Counted from the stretch's first letter, positions 18,401 to 27,372 are shown. The stretch: DNA of 64,000 nucleotides from Myxococcota bacterium (GCA_028277885.1 JANQFK010000060.1:39628-103627), one strand, 5' to 3'. Notes: generated by a model from the letters alone, not told the origin. Made by a program: numbers and translations.

Positions 18401-21224
18401 GACCTCGGTCGAGCTGATCGCGGACGTCGACCTGGCAGGCTTCTACCCGGCCCCGATCTCGGACGGAGGTCGCTACGTCGCACTGACGAGCCGGACCGGG
18501 CACGTCCCGGGGGACACGAACGGCGAGAACGACGTCTACGTCCTGGATCGGGACGTGGACGAGGACGGGATCCTCGGAGAGCCCGGGCAGACCGCCTTCC
18601 TGCCCGCGTCCCTGGACCGTCAAGGGAACTTCCTCGGAGACTCCGCCATCAACGTCGGGAACGATCTGCAGATGAGCCGGGATGCGCGCTTCCTCGCCTA
18701 CGGAAACGGAGGAACCGGCAATCCCTACCTCCTCTACGACCGGGACGTCGACGAAGACCGCGTCTTCGACGAGCCCGGCGCCGTGGAGCTCCGGGGCCTC
18801 CCGGGATTCTCCATCCGCCTGTCTCCCAGCGGGCGCTTCCTGGCCACGGGAAGCGGCTTCGGGGCCGACGTGGATCATGGCCGCCTCGACGACGAGACGG
18901 ACCTCTCCGAGACGCTCGCCACCGTGGACGTGGCGGCCGCCACCGTCTCCATCTCGAGCGGCGGGCGCTTCTCCCTCGTCTCCGATGCGAACCTCGACCT
19001 GCGCATGGTCGGCCCCGACACCGCCGACCTCTCCCAGGACCTCAACCTCGACGGCGACACCGAGGACGCGATCCTGGCCGTGGCGGACGCTCGCAGCGGC
19101 ACGCCGCCGACCCTGGCGCTGCTGGGGCCCGCCGAGCGCGTCGCGACGAGTGACGGGAACGCCGCCTTCCTGCGCCCCGAGGCCTCGGACGGGACGGGCC
19201 TCGACCTCAACGGGGACTTCGACACCCAGGACCGTGTCGTCCAGCTGTGGCGGAACCCACGTCCGCTCGGGCTCGGCGCGGCACCCCCCGCGGTGAACCT
19301 GGGCCTCGCGGCCGAGGACGTCGCGATCTCGGATCAGATCGTCGCCGCCCTGGCGTCCGAGGCCGACGAGGGCGTGTCCCTCAACGGCGACGCCGACCTC
19401 GACGACCTCGTCGTGCACCTGAACGACACCGCGACGGGCACCAGCGGCACCTGGCAGAGCCTCGCCCTCGCCGCCGACGCGGTGCAGGCCGTCGGCGGCT
19501 ACGTCGCCTTCACCGTGCCCGAGGCCGACCAGGGCTCCTCCCTCAACGGCGACGCCGACCAGCTCGACCGCGTGCTCCACGTCTACGACGCCTCGGGCCA
19601 GCCCGTCGCGTTCCTGGACGAGCTCGGCGCGCCCCGCGACAAGCCGGCGGTGGACGACTTCCTGCTCGGCGAGCAGGCCATCGCCTTCCGTGTGAACGAG
19701 GCCGACGAGGGCCAGAACCTGAACGGGATCGCGCCCCCGATCCCCGGCGGCGTCGCCGACACCGACATGGACGACTCGGTCCTCCACGTGATGGTGCTCG
19801 CCACCGGCCGCACCTACAACGGCATGCAGGCCGCGATCCCGTGCCCCGTGGAGGCCTGCGACCCGCGCCTCCCCTACCGGCTGGTGGGCACCAAGGCCAC
19901 CTTTCTCACCCTCGAGGCCGAGCAGGGCGGCAACGACCTCGACCAGAGCGGCGGCTTCCCGAACCTGGTGATCCAGCACTTCAACCCCGACGCACTGGCG
20001 GCGGGCGGCGGGATGGCGGACGCCTGCGACATCGTCGGCGGCGCCGTTGCGGGCATCTGCACCGGGACCGCGGCGGGCTGCGCGATGTCCGCCGACTGCG
20101 CGGGCGGCGGCGAGTGCTACTTCCCGCCCGGCGGCTGCCTCGCCGACTCGGGCACCTCCTGCGACTTCGAGACCGGCTCGCCCTGCACCGGCGACCAGTT
20201 CTGCGCTCCCGTGCTGGGCTCCCCGGGCACCTTCACCTGCCAGGAGATCACCGGCCCCTGCCTGACGAACGCCGAGTGCGCGCCGGGCGACGTGTGCGTG
20301 GACGACGGCGCCAACGCCGAGCAGGTCTTCGCCTCGATCGGGGAGGAGGTGGACGGCCGCCAGCGCTACGTGAGCCGCGGGCGCTGCTCCGACGGCGACG
20401 GCTCCTGCGACAACGACGACCAGTGCAACGAGGGCGCTACCTGCGACCTCGACGTCGCGGTGATCGCCAACGCGGCGGACACCGACGCCGACGGCCTGGC
20501 CGACCCCATCGACAACTGCCCGACCCGCGCGAACGGCGACCAGCGCGACACCGACGGCGACGGCATCGGGGACGCCTGCGATCGCCAGACCTGCGGCGAC
20601 GGCTCCCAGACCTACGGCGAGACCTGCGACGACGGCAACCTCACCCCGGGCGACGGCTGCGACGACGCCTGCCAGCTCGAGGGCGCGACGCCGGCCTGCA
20701 GCAACGGCCTCGACGACGACGGCGACGGCGACGTGGACTTCGCCGGCGGCGACGTCGGCTGCACCGACGCCCTGGACGGCTCGGAGCGCCAGGCCGGCAT
20801 CCCCTGCGACGACGGCATCGACGGCGACGGCGACTACGGGATCGACTACGTGCCGGACGCGGACGGCGACGGGATCGGAGAGGGCGACCCGGCCTGCAAG
20901 CGGCCGAGCTGGCCCACCGAGACCCCGGAGTGCCAGGACGGGCTCAACAACGACGGCGGCCAGGACCCGTCCCCGGGGCTGGTGGACTGGGACGGGGGCG
21001 TCTCGGTCCACGGGCCCTGCGTGGCCGGGTCCTGCCCGCCCGGCGTGAGCGACCCCGACGGCGACGGCGTCCCGGACCCGGACCCCGAGTGCACGAAGCC
21101 GTGGCGGGGCCTGGAGCGGAAGCAGACCGGCAGCTGCGGCTTGGGCTTCGAGCTGGCCTTCCTGCTGCCGCTGCTGGCCGCGCTGCGCGGGCGACGGATG
21201 GGCCGGAAGTGCTGGATGGGCTGA
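15462..21224 (+). CDS. Giant cell-surface repeat protein (TolB/PD40-like, TSP3, Cys-rich, C-terminal sorting tail)
   Basis: 1920 aa. The ATG follows GGGAG and opens a signal peptide ending GSARA. Residues about 530-590 are a Cys-rich block. Residues about 780-1130 hold at least five PD40-like blades, each with a DRDADEDGIFDEPGA-type turn. Residues about 630-1450 also contain seven variants of EADEGxxLNGDADxxDxVLHVYD. Near 1671-1743 lie a thrombospondin-type-3 Ca-binding unit (DTDADGLADPIDNCP) and a Myxococcus-like ETCDDGNLTPGDGCDDAC repeat. The end is SCGLGFELAFLLPLLAALRGRR, a Cys-Gly, TM, Arg-cluster tail like MYXO-CTERM sorting signals. Probably surface-anchored, calcium-binding and structural. 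Confidence 0.88.
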   Translation: MTTAERAFTTCTWKLFAVLVTGVMTAGSARAMCDVIPQPDREFRGALGQLNRVFVGAGDPLSITIDTQGCEAGSTFIGSQPSTIASGFDSDLDGWNLSGFQTLVQVGSGGNPGGYAEGTNLWEVPGFWGSLAASAAVGWFGDWIASGVTEISWDHQIVSLCGGNRLTAPIPLVEISGFDGFTSGVARYEPTQAEIDAVPIGSWGSWSLPIAPGPTPPPGWSIVSGTLTWDQILSSVVGVKIQGELGDANCDVYGIDNLTLHDVDPVASVATFVFEPPSGNANAVVVTPTTGGCAAMAGEISACQGELGGGLASCIEDPSLTLTPDRLSLAFPTTALAGPVTVAVTPESQPLPCELASSRCADLGAGAGLVACVDQLYSRDGTCETGSVNRHPDFPGLTSMPAANDFQDICTATHPSVTCNASGADVLFTTDAAGNVLVPIDWRGVLVEPRTLPIPRLVKATTSIAAFTGTPPEANQTPGAPMEIPGPGFLQSFSRKGLRVHPLFNPLADAESFDTTLFGSTDAEIGVLRVLRRSPAFRQCDGGTRGGLACIGDFECPASTCGQARCRGGANANQPCSSDTGCPGGECGPSLHDFGDRYSLGGVGAVVLTSAEYTAEAENPAAIDGLVSNDDLFMFVRSEALDGEDLNADGDQDDGTVVTLRDAGTGDPAPVAGVAGRAGLRVRTRGFRLPAIATEDDFVAFLESEPDEALDANADGDTFDAILRIFQLDPAGSSTDDLTATLDLAVDGEDVIDGAGVAMSDGLVFFRRSEQEATSRTSASLLGFAPDLGGMAGELSATGRFVVFTAFATNVVPGDTNGTADVFVRDRDTDADGIFDEPGATSIVRVSVTSTGAQGTCTFCPAGPFSQSISDDGRWVAMTTGLELDPADTGATSDDVYVHDRDADEDGIFDEPGAIATIPLSVDGAGVFQGGLTVEMSSSGRFVSFTSFGGLVPSDTDGQPDLYLVDRDADEDGIFDETGATSVELIADVDLAGFYPAPISDGGRYVALTSRTGHVPGDTNGENDVYVLDRDVDEDGILGEPGQTAFLPASLDRQGNFLGDSAINVGNDLQMSRDARFLAYGNGGTGNPYLLYDRDVDEDRVFDEPGAVELRGLPGFSIRLSPSGRFLATGSGFGADVDHGRLDDETDLSETLATVDVAAATVSISSGGRFSLVSDANLDLRMVGPDTADLSQDLNLDGDTEDAILAVADARSGTPPTLALLGPAERVATSDGNAAFLRPEASDGTGLDLNGDFDTQDRVVQLWRNPRPLGLGAAPPAVNLGLAAEDVAISDQIVAALASEADEGVSLNGDADLDDLVVHLNDTATGTSGTWQSLALAADAVQAVGGYVAFTVPEADQGSSLNGDADQLDRVLHVYDASGQPVAFLDELGAPRDKPAVDDFLLGEQAIAFRVNEADEGQNLNGIAPPIPGGVADTDMDDSVLHVMVLATGRTYNGMQAAIPCPVEACDPRLPYRLVGTKATFLTLEAEQGGNDLDQSGGFPNLVIQHFNPDALAAGGGMADACDIVGGAVAGICTGTAAGCAMSADCAGGGECYFPPGGCLADSGTSCDFETGSPCTGDQFCAPVLGSPGTFTCQEITGPCLTNAECAPGDVCVDDGANAEQVFASIGEEVDGRQRYVSRGRCSDGDGSCDNDDQCNEGATCDLDVAVIANAADTDADGLADPIDNCPTRANGDQRDTDGDGIGDACDRQTCGDGSQTYGETCDDGNLTPGDGCDDACQLEGATPACSNGLDDDGDGDVDFAGGDVGCTDALDGSERQAGIPCDDGIDGDGDYGIDYVPDADGDGIGEGDPACKRPSWPTETPECQDGLNNDGGQDPSPGLVDWDGGVSVHGPCVAGSCPPGVSDPDGDGVPDPDPECTKPWRGLERKQTGSCGLGFELAFLLPLLAALRGRRMGRKCWMG

Positions 21225-21285
21225 GATGGGCTGACGGGGCGAGGGGACGGGGGCTCCCCGGGGCGGAGCGGTTGTCCGATGGGGC

Positions 21286-21311
21286 ATTCCGGGATACCCA
21301 ATCCCGGGAAT
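21286..21311. promoter_or_regulatory. Imperfect inverted repeat upstream of the amidohydrolase
   Basis: ATTCCGGGAT, spacer ACCCA, ATCCCGGGAAT. The arms pair fully apart from one bulged C. It lies 19 nt before the ATG at 21330 and could be an operator or a leader hairpin. Confidence 0.35.
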
Positions 21312-21329
21312 CGAGCCCCGGGAGCCCCC

Positions 21330-23087
21330 ATGAGCGAACACGACCTCGTCATCCGCGGCGGCACCGTCGTCGACGGCACCGGCCGCGAGCCCTTCCACGG
21401 CGACGTCGCCGTCGACGGCGACCGCATCAGCGCCGTGGCGCCGGACCTCGGCCGCGGCCGCCGGGAGATCGACGCCGAGGGCCTGCTGGTGACGCCGGGC
21501 TTCGTCGACATCCACACCCACTACGACGCCCAGGCCACCTGGGACCCGATGCTCACGCCCTCCTCGGAGCACGGCGTGACCACGGTGGTGATGGGCAACT
21601 GCGGCGTGGGCTTCGCGCCGGTGCGCGAGGAGCTGCGCGACGAGCTGATCGACCTGATGGAGGCGGTGGAGGACATCCCCGGCGCCGCCATGCACGAGGG
21701 CATCCAGTGGGAGTGGGAGACCTTCCCGGAGTTCATGGACGCCCTCGAGCGGCGCCCCCACGCCATCGACTACGGGCTCCAGGTGCCCCACTGCGCGCTG
21801 CGCGCCTACGTGATGGGCGAGCGCGGCATCGAGAACGAGGCCGCCACCGGCGACGACATCGCGCGGATGAGCCGCATCGTCGCCGAGGCGGTGGGCGCCG
21901 GCGCGCTCGGCTTCTCGACCTCGCGCACCGAGATGCACAACACCCTCGAGGGCAAGCCGGTGCCCGGCACCTTCGCGGCCGAGGACGAGCTGTTCGGCAT
22001 CGGCCGGGCCCTCGGCGAGCTCGGCACCGGCGTGTTCCAGATGAGCCTCACCCATCGCGACGTCCCCAAGGAGATGGGCTGGATGAAGGCGCTGGCGAAG
22101 GAGACCGGGCGCACGGTCACCTTCAACCTCCAGCAGATCGACGAGGCGCCGGAGCTCTACAAGGAGGGGCTGCGCGGCCTCGACGAGGCGCGGGCCGAGG
22201 GCATCACCAACCTGCGCGGGCAGTTCTCGGGCCGGCCCGTGGGCGTGCTGATGGGCTGGGAGACCAGCGTCCACCCGCTGATGGGCCACCCCGAGTACGC
22301 GCGCATCGGGCGGCTCCCCATCGCGGAGCGGCTGCGCGAGCTGCGGCGGCCCGAGGTGCGCGCCCGGCTCGTCGAGGGCGGCGAGCTGCGCATCGACGGC
22401 CTGCCCGAGGACGCGCCGATCCCCGCCGTCTTCCTGCAGTTCCTGGTGGCGGGAATCCACAAGATGTTCCCCATGGGCGGGGGCCACGACTACGAGCCCG
22501 ACCCGGCCACCTCGATCCAGGGCCTGGCGGCCTCCACGGGGCGCAGCCCGGCGGAGCTCGTCTACGACGCGCTGATGGACCAGGACGGGCGCGGCCTGCT
22601 CTACTTCCCGCTCTTCGGCTACGCGACGGGCCGCTTCGACGCCATCGAGGAGACCATGCTGCACCCCCAGACGGGGCTCAGCCTCTCCGACGGCGGCGCC
22701 CACTGCGGTGCGATCTGCGACGCCGGGACGCCCACCTTCATGCTGATGCACTGGGCGCGCGACCGCACCCGCGGCCGGCGCCTGCCCCTCGAGTACGTGG
22801 TGCGGCGCCAGACCCTCGACACGGCCCGGCAGTACGGGCTGCGCGACCGCGGCGTGCTCGCCCACGGCATGAAGGCCGACGTGAACGTGATCGACTTCGA
22901 CCGCCTCGGCCTCGAGGCCCCGGAGATGCGCCACGACTTCCCGGCGGGCGGGCGGCGCCTCCACCAGGGCGCGCGCGGCTACCGCGCGACCCTGGTCTCG
23001 GGGGAGGTCGTGTACGAGGACGGCAAGGCGACGGGCGCCCGGCCCGGCCGGCTGCTGCGCGGCGAGCAGGATCCCGCGGCCGGCTGA
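21330..23087 (+). CDS. N-acyl-D-amino-acid deacylase-like amidohydrolase
   Basis: A 585-aa metal-dependent amidohydrolase of the D-aminoacylase group. The start is ATG 21330, with CGGGAG upstream. The N-terminal beta-sandwich strand is LVIRGGTVVDGTGREPFHGD. The first metal site is VDIHTHYDAQATWDP, and the GVTTVVMGNCGVGFAP segment is characteristic of the subgroup. A later QTGLSLSDGGAHCG contains the conserved Asp region, and the C-terminus returns to the sandwich (KADVNVIDFDRLGLEAPEM). Homologues hydrolyse N-acyl-D-amino acids, but many members of this size are uncharacterised, so the substrate is open. Confidence 0.88.
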   Translation: MSEHDLVIRGGTVVDGTGREPFHGDVAVDGDRISAVAPDLGRGRREIDAEGLLVTPGFVDIHTHYDAQATWDPMLTPSSEHGVTTVVMGNCGVGFAPVREELRDELIDLMEAVEDIPGAAMHEGIQWEWETFPEFMDALERRPHAIDYGLQVPHCALRAYVMGERGIENEAATGDDIARMSRIVAEAVGAGALGFSTSRTEMHNTLEGKPVPGTFAAEDELFGIGRALGELGTGVFQMSLTHRDVPKEMGWMKALAKETGRTVTFNLQQIDEAPELYKEGLRGLDEARAEGITNLRGQFSGRPVGVLMGWETSVHPLMGHPEYARIGRLPIAERLRELRRPEVRARLVEGGELRIDGLPEDAPIPAVFLQFLVAGIHKMFPMGGGHDYEPDPATSIQGLAASTGRSPAELVYDALMDQDGRGLLYFPLFGYATGRFDAIEETMLHPQTGLSLSDGGAHCGAICDAGTPTFMLMHWARDRTRGRRLPLEYVVRRQTLDTARQYGLRDRGVLAHGMKADVNVIDFDRLGLEAPEMRHDFPAGGRRLHQGARGYRATLVSGEVVYEDGKATGARPGRLLRGEQDPAAG

Positions 23088-23136
23088 CGCAGCGCGGGTG
23101 TGCCGCAAAGGGCGCAGCCCCTTCCCCCGGTCGCGG

Positions 23137-23142
23137 TATCAT
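23137..23142 (+). promoter_or_regulatory. -10-like hexamer TATCAT before the Cox2-like gene
   Basis: TATCAT ends six bases before the ATG at 23149, and no SD is visible. The arrangement predicts a leaderless mRNA. Confidence 0.35.
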
Positions 23143-23148
23143 GCCGCC

Positions 23149-23619
23149 ATGCGGATGCCGGGCCGACTCGCGCGGCTCTCGAGCCTGGGGACGATGCTGA
23201 TGCTGGGAGCCTGCGGGAGGACGGACGCGAACGGTCTTCCCGACGGAGACCTGGTGATCCGGGTGCGAGGCGAGGACTACCAGTGGCACGTCCGCTACCC
23301 GGGCCCCGACGGAGTGCTCGACACCGCCGACGACGTGCTCGGCCTGCGGGACCTCCACGTGCCGGCCCGCAAGACCGTGCGGATTGATCTCGAGAGCGCG
23401 GACTACATCTACGGCTTCCGGATCCCGGAGCTGGGGGTGAACCAGATGGCCGTCCCCGAGCTCGACTTCGCGGCCCAGCTCTTTGCCGAGGAGGCGGGCT
23501 CCCACCCCCTGATGGGGGACCAGATGTGCGGCTTCGCCCACGAGAGCCTGCTCGGGCAGGTCGTGGTACACGCCCCGGCGGACTTCGTCGCCTGGCAGCG
23601 GCAGCCGTCGAGACCCTGA
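23149..23619 (+). CDS. Cupredoxin (cytochrome oxidase subunit II-like) lipoprotein lacking CuA ligands
   Basis: 156 aa with a lipoprotein signal (LMLGAC). The periplasmic Cox2 fold is recognisable: GEDYQWHVRYPG, ARKTVRIDLESADYIYGFRI, PELGVNQMAVPEL and QMCGFAHESLLGQVVV. In a normal CuA site the first loop has a His and the second reads CxxxCGxxHxxM. Here the His position is Tyr (YIYGF), the first Cys is Gly (GDQMCGFAH), and the Met is Leu. Only one Cys and one His remain. There are no transmembrane helices and no cox1 neighbour. It may be a mononuclear or metal-free electron-transfer or assembly protein. It precedes an UnbV-type lipoprotein gene. Confidence 0.8.
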   Translation: MRMPGRLARLSSLGTMLMLGACGRTDANGLPDGDLVIRVRGEDYQWHVRYPGPDGVLDTADDVLGLRDLHVPARKTVRIDLESADYIYGFRIPELGVNQMAVPELDFAAQLFAEEAGSHPLMGDQMCGFAHESLLGQVVVHAPADFVAWQRQPSRP

Positions 23620-23657
23620 CGAAGCGGGGCCGCCCAGGCACCCGCACTGGAGAGCGA

Positions 23658-25658
23658 ATGCAAGCGCGCCCGATCCCCAACGCCCTGCTCGGGGCCCTCC
23701 TGCTGCTGGCCCTCGCGGCCTGCTCGTCCGAGCGCGACGAGCCCGAGCCGCCCGCCGACGCCCCTGCGGAGGCCCGCGCCGAGGAGAAGACCGAGGGGCC
23801 AAAGCTGACCGCGGAGGAGGTCTCGCCCGGCGTCTACGAGGTCGTGACGCCGCCCAACACGGTGGACCCGCGCTGGCTCTACCGGCGCCAGGAGCAGCAG
23901 GCCCAGCGGGCCCGCACCCTTCAGGTCTTCACCGACTTCCGGTTCGCGGACCGGCGGCCCGAGAGCGGGATCACGTTCCGCGGCGGCGTCGTCGACGACG
24001 CGGGCAAGTACTACAAGGCCGTCCACTACGACCACGGCTGCGGCGTCGCCGTGGCGGACGTCGACGGGGACGGGCTGCTCGACCTGTACCTGCTCACCCA
24101 GCTCGGCCGCAACGAGCTGTGGAGGAACCTCGGCGGAGGCCGCTTCGAGGACCTCACCGAGAAGGCCGGAGTGGGGGTGGGAGATCGGATCAGCGTGGGC
24201 GGCTCCTTCGCGGATGCCGACAACGACGGCGACCCCGACCTCTACGTCACCACGGTGCGCGAGGGAAACCTGCTGTTCGAGAACCTCGGCGAGGGCCGCT
24301 TCCGGGACGTCACCGAGGCGGCGGGGGTGGGCTACGCGGGCCACTCCTCGGGCGCGATCTTCTTCGACTACGACCGCGACGGCCTGGTGGACCTCTTCGT
24401 CGCCAACGTCGGGACCTACACCACCGACGCGAAGGGCGAGGGCGACTACTGGGTGGGCTTCGAGGACGCCTTCTCGGGGCACCTCAAGCCCGAGCGCGGC
24501 GAGCCCAGCCGGCTGTTCCGGAACCTCGGCGGGCTGCGCTTCGAGGACGTCACCGAGAAGGTCGGCCTCGTCGACGAGAGCTGGTCCGGCGACGCCAGCG
24601 CGGCCGACCTGAACGAGGACGGCTGGCCGGACCTCTACCTGCTGAACATGCAGGGCCACGACCAGTACTGGGAGAACGACGGCGGCGAGCGCTTCGTGCG
24701 CCGCAGCGAGGAGGTCTTCCCGCGCACCTCCTGGGGCGCCATGGGGGTGAAGATCTTCGACTTCGAGAACGACGGCGACCTCGACATCTACGTCACCGAC
24801 ATGCACTCGGACATGGCGCAGCCGATGCAGCCCAAGGACGAGTACGTCAAGAACCCGATGCCCTGGGCAGCGGACTTCCTGGTGGACGACGGCCGGGGCG
24901 TGTACGGCAACAGCTTCCACCGCAACGAGGGCGGCGGCCGCTTCGTGGAGGTCTCGGACGCCGTGGGCGCCGAGAACTACTGGCCCTGGGGCCTCTCCGT
25001 CGGGGACCTGAACGCCGACGGCTTCGAGGACGCCTTCCTGGCCTCCAGCATGAGCTTCCCCTGGCGCTACAGCGCCAACGCAGTGAAGCTCAACGAGCGG
25101 GGGCGACGCTTCGTGGACACCGAGGGGGCCCACGGCGTCGAGCCGCGCCCCGACGGCCGCACCGCCGTCCACTGGTTCGACATCGACTGCGGCGCCGAGC
25201 CGGAGCACGCGCTGTGCGAGAGCACGGGCCTCTCGGCCGGGACCCTGAGGGTCTCGGGAGCCCTCGGCACCCGCTCCTCGGTGATCCTCGACCTCGACCG
25301 CGACGGCGACCTCGACATCGTCACCAACGACTTCGGCGCCGAGCCCATGCTGCTCACCAGCGACCTGACGGAGAAGAAGCAGGTCCACTACCTCGAGGTG
25401 AGCCTGCGCGGGAAGCGCTCGAACCGCGACGGGATCGGCGCCCTGGTGACCGTGAAGGTCGGCGACCGCACCCTCACCCGCCTCCAGGACGGCAAGTCGG
25501 GCTACCTCTCCCAGAGCGCGATGCCGCTCTACGTGGGCCTCGACGCGGCGAGCCAGGTGGACGAGGTCCGCGTGCGCTGGCCGTCGGGCACCCAGCAGGT
25601 GGTGAAGGGACCGATCGAGGCCAACCAGACCCTGGTGATCGAGGAGAGCGACGCCTGA
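23658..25658 (+). CDS. FG-GAP repeat / ASPIC-UnbV lipoprotein
   Basis: 666 aa from ATG 23658. The signal ends LALAAC, so it is a predicted lipoprotein. An acidic linker follows. Seven FG-GAP calcium-type loops are visible, among them VADVDGDGLLDLYLL, ADADNDGDPDLYVT, DYDRDGLVDLFVAN, DLNEDGWPDLYLLN, DFENDGDLDIYVTD and DLDRDGDLDIVTND, which form an integrin-like beta-propeller. The C-terminus is the ASPIC/UnbV module (NRDGIGALVTVKVGDRTLTR ... GLDAASQVDEVRVRWPSGTQ). It is probably an extracellular binding or adhesion protein, likely co-transcribed with the Cox2-like gene 38 nt upstream. Confidence 0.9.
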   Translation: MQARPIPNALLGALLLLALAACSSERDEPEPPADAPAEARAEEKTEGPKLTAEEVSPGVYEVVTPPNTVDPRWLYRRQEQQAQRARTLQVFTDFRFADRRPESGITFRGGVVDDAGKYYKAVHYDHGCGVAVADVDGDGLLDLYLLTQLGRNELWRNLGGGRFEDLTEKAGVGVGDRISVGGSFADADNDGDPDLYVTTVREGNLLFENLGEGRFRDVTEAAGVGYAGHSSGAIFFDYDRDGLVDLFVANVGTYTTDAKGEGDYWVGFEDAFSGHLKPERGEPSRLFRNLGGLRFEDVTEKVGLVDESWSGDASAADLNEDGWPDLYLLNMQGHDQYWENDGGERFVRRSEEVFPRTSWGAMGVKIFDFENDGDLDIYVTDMHSDMAQPMQPKDEYVKNPMPWAADFLVDDGRGVYGNSFHRNEGGGRFVEVSDAVGAENYWPWGLSVGDLNADGFEDAFLASSMSFPWRYSANAVKLNERGRRFVDTEGAHGVEPRPDGRTAVHWFDIDCGAEPEHALCESTGLSAGTLRVSGALGTRSSVILDLDRDGDLDIVTNDFGAEPMLLTSDLTEKKQVHYLEVSLRGKRSNRDGIGALVTVKVGDRTLTRLQDGKSGYLSQSAMPLYVGLDAASQVDEVRVRWPSGTQQVVKGPIEANQTLVIEESDA

Positions 25659-25671
25659 GCCCGGAACCCCC

Positions 25672-25701
25672 TTGGGTGCGTGCCGCGGGCTGATGTAGAA
25701 T
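25672..25701 (+). promoter_or_regulatory. Candidate sigma-70-type promoter of the lsrF-like operon
   Basis: TTGGGT (25672-25677), an 18-nt spacer and TAGAAT (25696-25701) with an upstream TG-rich extended -10. It lies about 40 nt before the ATG, leaving room for the GGAGGAG ribosome site. Confidence 0.45.
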
Positions 25702-25738
25702 GCCCGATTCGCGGCGCGGGGCGCCAGGAGGAGCCGGC

Positions 25739-26626
25739 ATGGCGGAAGCGGACGACACGGTCTCGAAGGACTACCGGGCCGACGTTCCCGCGCGCAACGA
25801 GCCCTTCTTCCTGAAGGGCTCGAACCATCTCGACTGGGGGCTCAAGAACCGCCTCGCGAACATCTTCGACGCGCGGAGCGGCCGCACCGTGATGCTGGCC
25901 TTCGATCACGGCTACTTCCTCGGCCCCACCAGCGGCCTCGAGCGCGTGGACCTCCAGATCGTCCCCCTGATCGAGCACGCCGACACCCTGATGCTGACCC
26001 GCGGCATCCTGCGCACCAGCATCCCGCCCACCTACACCGGCGGGATCGTGCTGCGGGCGAGCGGCGGGCCGAGCATCCTGAAGGAGCTCTCGGACGAGGA
26101 GATCGCGATCTCCATCGACGAGGCGGTGCGGCTCAACGTGGCCGCCATGGCGGTGCAGGTCTTCGTCGGCGGCGAGCACGAGACCCGCTCGATCCACAAC
26201 CTGACGCGCCTGGCCGACCTCGGGAACCGCCACGGCATCGCCACCCTGGGCGTCACCGCCGTGGGCAAGGAGCTGGTGCGCGACGCCAAGTACATGCGCC
26301 TGGCGAGCCGCATCTGCGCCGAGCTCGGCGCCACCTACGTGAAGACCTACTACGTGGAGGACGGCTTCGAGACCGTGACGGCGAGCTGCCCCGTCCCGAT
26401 CGTGATCGCGGGCGGCAAGAAGCTCCCCGAGGCCGAGGCGCTCCAGCTCGCCCATGACGCGGTCCAGCAGGGAGCGGCCGGGGTGGACATGGGCCGCAAC
26501 ATCTTCCAGTCCGCGAACCCCGCGGCCATGATCCAGGCCGTGCGCAAGGTGGTGCACGAGGACTTCAAGCCCCGCGAGGCCTACGAGCTCTACCAGACCC
26601 TGGAGAAAGAGGGCGCGGAGCGGTAG
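25739..26626 (+). CDS. lsrF: LsrF-type class I aldolase/thiolase
   Basis: 295 aa, ATG preceded by CAGGAGGAG. Similarity to E. coli LsrF recalled from memory is very strong throughout: [80 protein letters not shown] and [11 protein letters not shown]. The Schiff-base lysine is K202 (VKTYY) and H57 lies in AFDHGYF. LsrF transfers an acetyl group from the phospho-AI-2 product 3-hydroxy-5-phosphonooxypentane-2,4-dione to CoA. No lsrACDB transporter, lsrK or lsrR is nearby, so a different substrate is possible. First gene of a three-gene operon. Confidence 0.88.
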   Translation: MAEADDTVSKDYRADVPARNEPFFLKGSNHLDWGLKNRLANIFDARSGRTVMLAFDHGYFLGPTSGLERVDLQIVPLIEHADTLMLTRGILRTSIPPTYTGGIVLRASGGPSILKELSDEEIAISIDEAVRLNVAAMAVQVFVGGEHETRSIHNLTRLADLGNRHGIATLGVTAVGKELVRDAKYMRLASRICAELGATYVKTYYVEDGFETVTASCPVPIVIAGGKKLPEAEALQLAHDAVQQGAAGVDMGRNIFQSANPAAMIQAVRKVVHEDFKPREAYELYQTLEKEGAER

Positions 26627-26637
26627 GGCGCAGCGGC

Positions 26638-27372
26638 GTGCCGTCTCCCCTGTTCCGGGCCATCCGCGACGCCGCCCCCACCCTCAGCGTCGGCATGCTG
26701 ACCGCCGACCTGCTGAGCCTGGGCTCCGAGATCGCGCTGCTCGAGGGGGCCGGCGTGCGGCTGGTGCACTTCGACGTCATGGACGGCTGCTTCTGTCCGA
26801 TGACCACCATCGGGCCGCCGGTGGTGAAGGCGGTCCGCACCCCCCTCGTGAAGGACGTGCACCTGATGATCGAGGAGCCCCGCACCAAGGTGGCCGACTA
26901 CGTGGCGGCGGGAGCCGACCTGGTGACGGTCCACGTCGAGGCGGACCGCCATCTGCACCGCGTGCTCCAGGAGCTCGGCGGCCTCGAGAACGCCAACGAC
27001 CCCGAGCGGGGGCTGCTGCGCGGCGCCGCCCTCAACCCGGGCACCCCGGTGGAGGCCCTCGAGCCGCTGTTCGACCACCTCGACTACGTGCTGCTGCTGG
27101 CGGTGAACCCGGGCTTCGGCGGGCAGCGCTTCGCCGCCGAGACGCCCCGCCGGCTCGAGCGCGTGCGCGCCCTCGTCGAGGCCTCGGACCGGGACGTCCT
27201 GCTCGGGGTGGACGGCGGCATCACCCGGGACAACGTCGCGGACGTGGCCGCCCTGGGACCCGACGTGATCGTGACCGGCAGCGCGGTCTTCGACGGTCGT
27301 GCGCCGGCCGAGAACGCCGAGGCCATGCTCGCGGCCGTCGCCGGCGCCCGCGCGAAGGCGCCGGGAGCCTGA
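26638..27372 (+). CDS. Ribulose-phosphate-3-epimerase family protein (LsrE-like)
   Basis: 244 aa from GTG 26638, eleven bases after the lsrF stop. It has the TIM-barrel Rpe signatures: LSVGMLTADLLSLGSEI, VHFDVMDGCFCPMTTIGPPV, VHLMIEEP, LLLAVNPGFGGQRF and LGVDGGITRDNVADVAALG. Canonical Rpe has a similar length, but the GMLTADL opening (instead of SIL(S)AD) and PMTTIG are closer to the LsrE side branch. It probably isomerises or epimerises a sugar-phosphate intermediate of this operon, and LsrE itself has no settled reaction. Confidence 0.8.
   Translation: MPSPLFRAIRDAAPTLSVGMLTADLLSLGSEIALLEGAGVRLVHFDVMDGCFCPMTTIGPPVVKAVRTPLVKDVHLMIEEPRTKVADYVAAGADLVTVHVEADRHLHRVLQELGGLENANDPERGLLRGAALNPGTPVEALEPLFDHLDYVLLLAVNPGFGGQRFAAETPRRLERVRALVEASDRDVLLGVDGGITRDNVADVAALGPDVIVTGSAVFDGRAPAENAEAMLAAVAGARAKAPGA

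Noticed and set aside
15324..23108. A 2594-codon open reading frame on the minus strand across the giant surface protein and the amidohydrolase
   Set aside because: It is antisense to two well-supported genes. Its product is Arg/Gly/Val/Ala/His-rich with no family motif, which is what high-GC codons give in the opposing frame.
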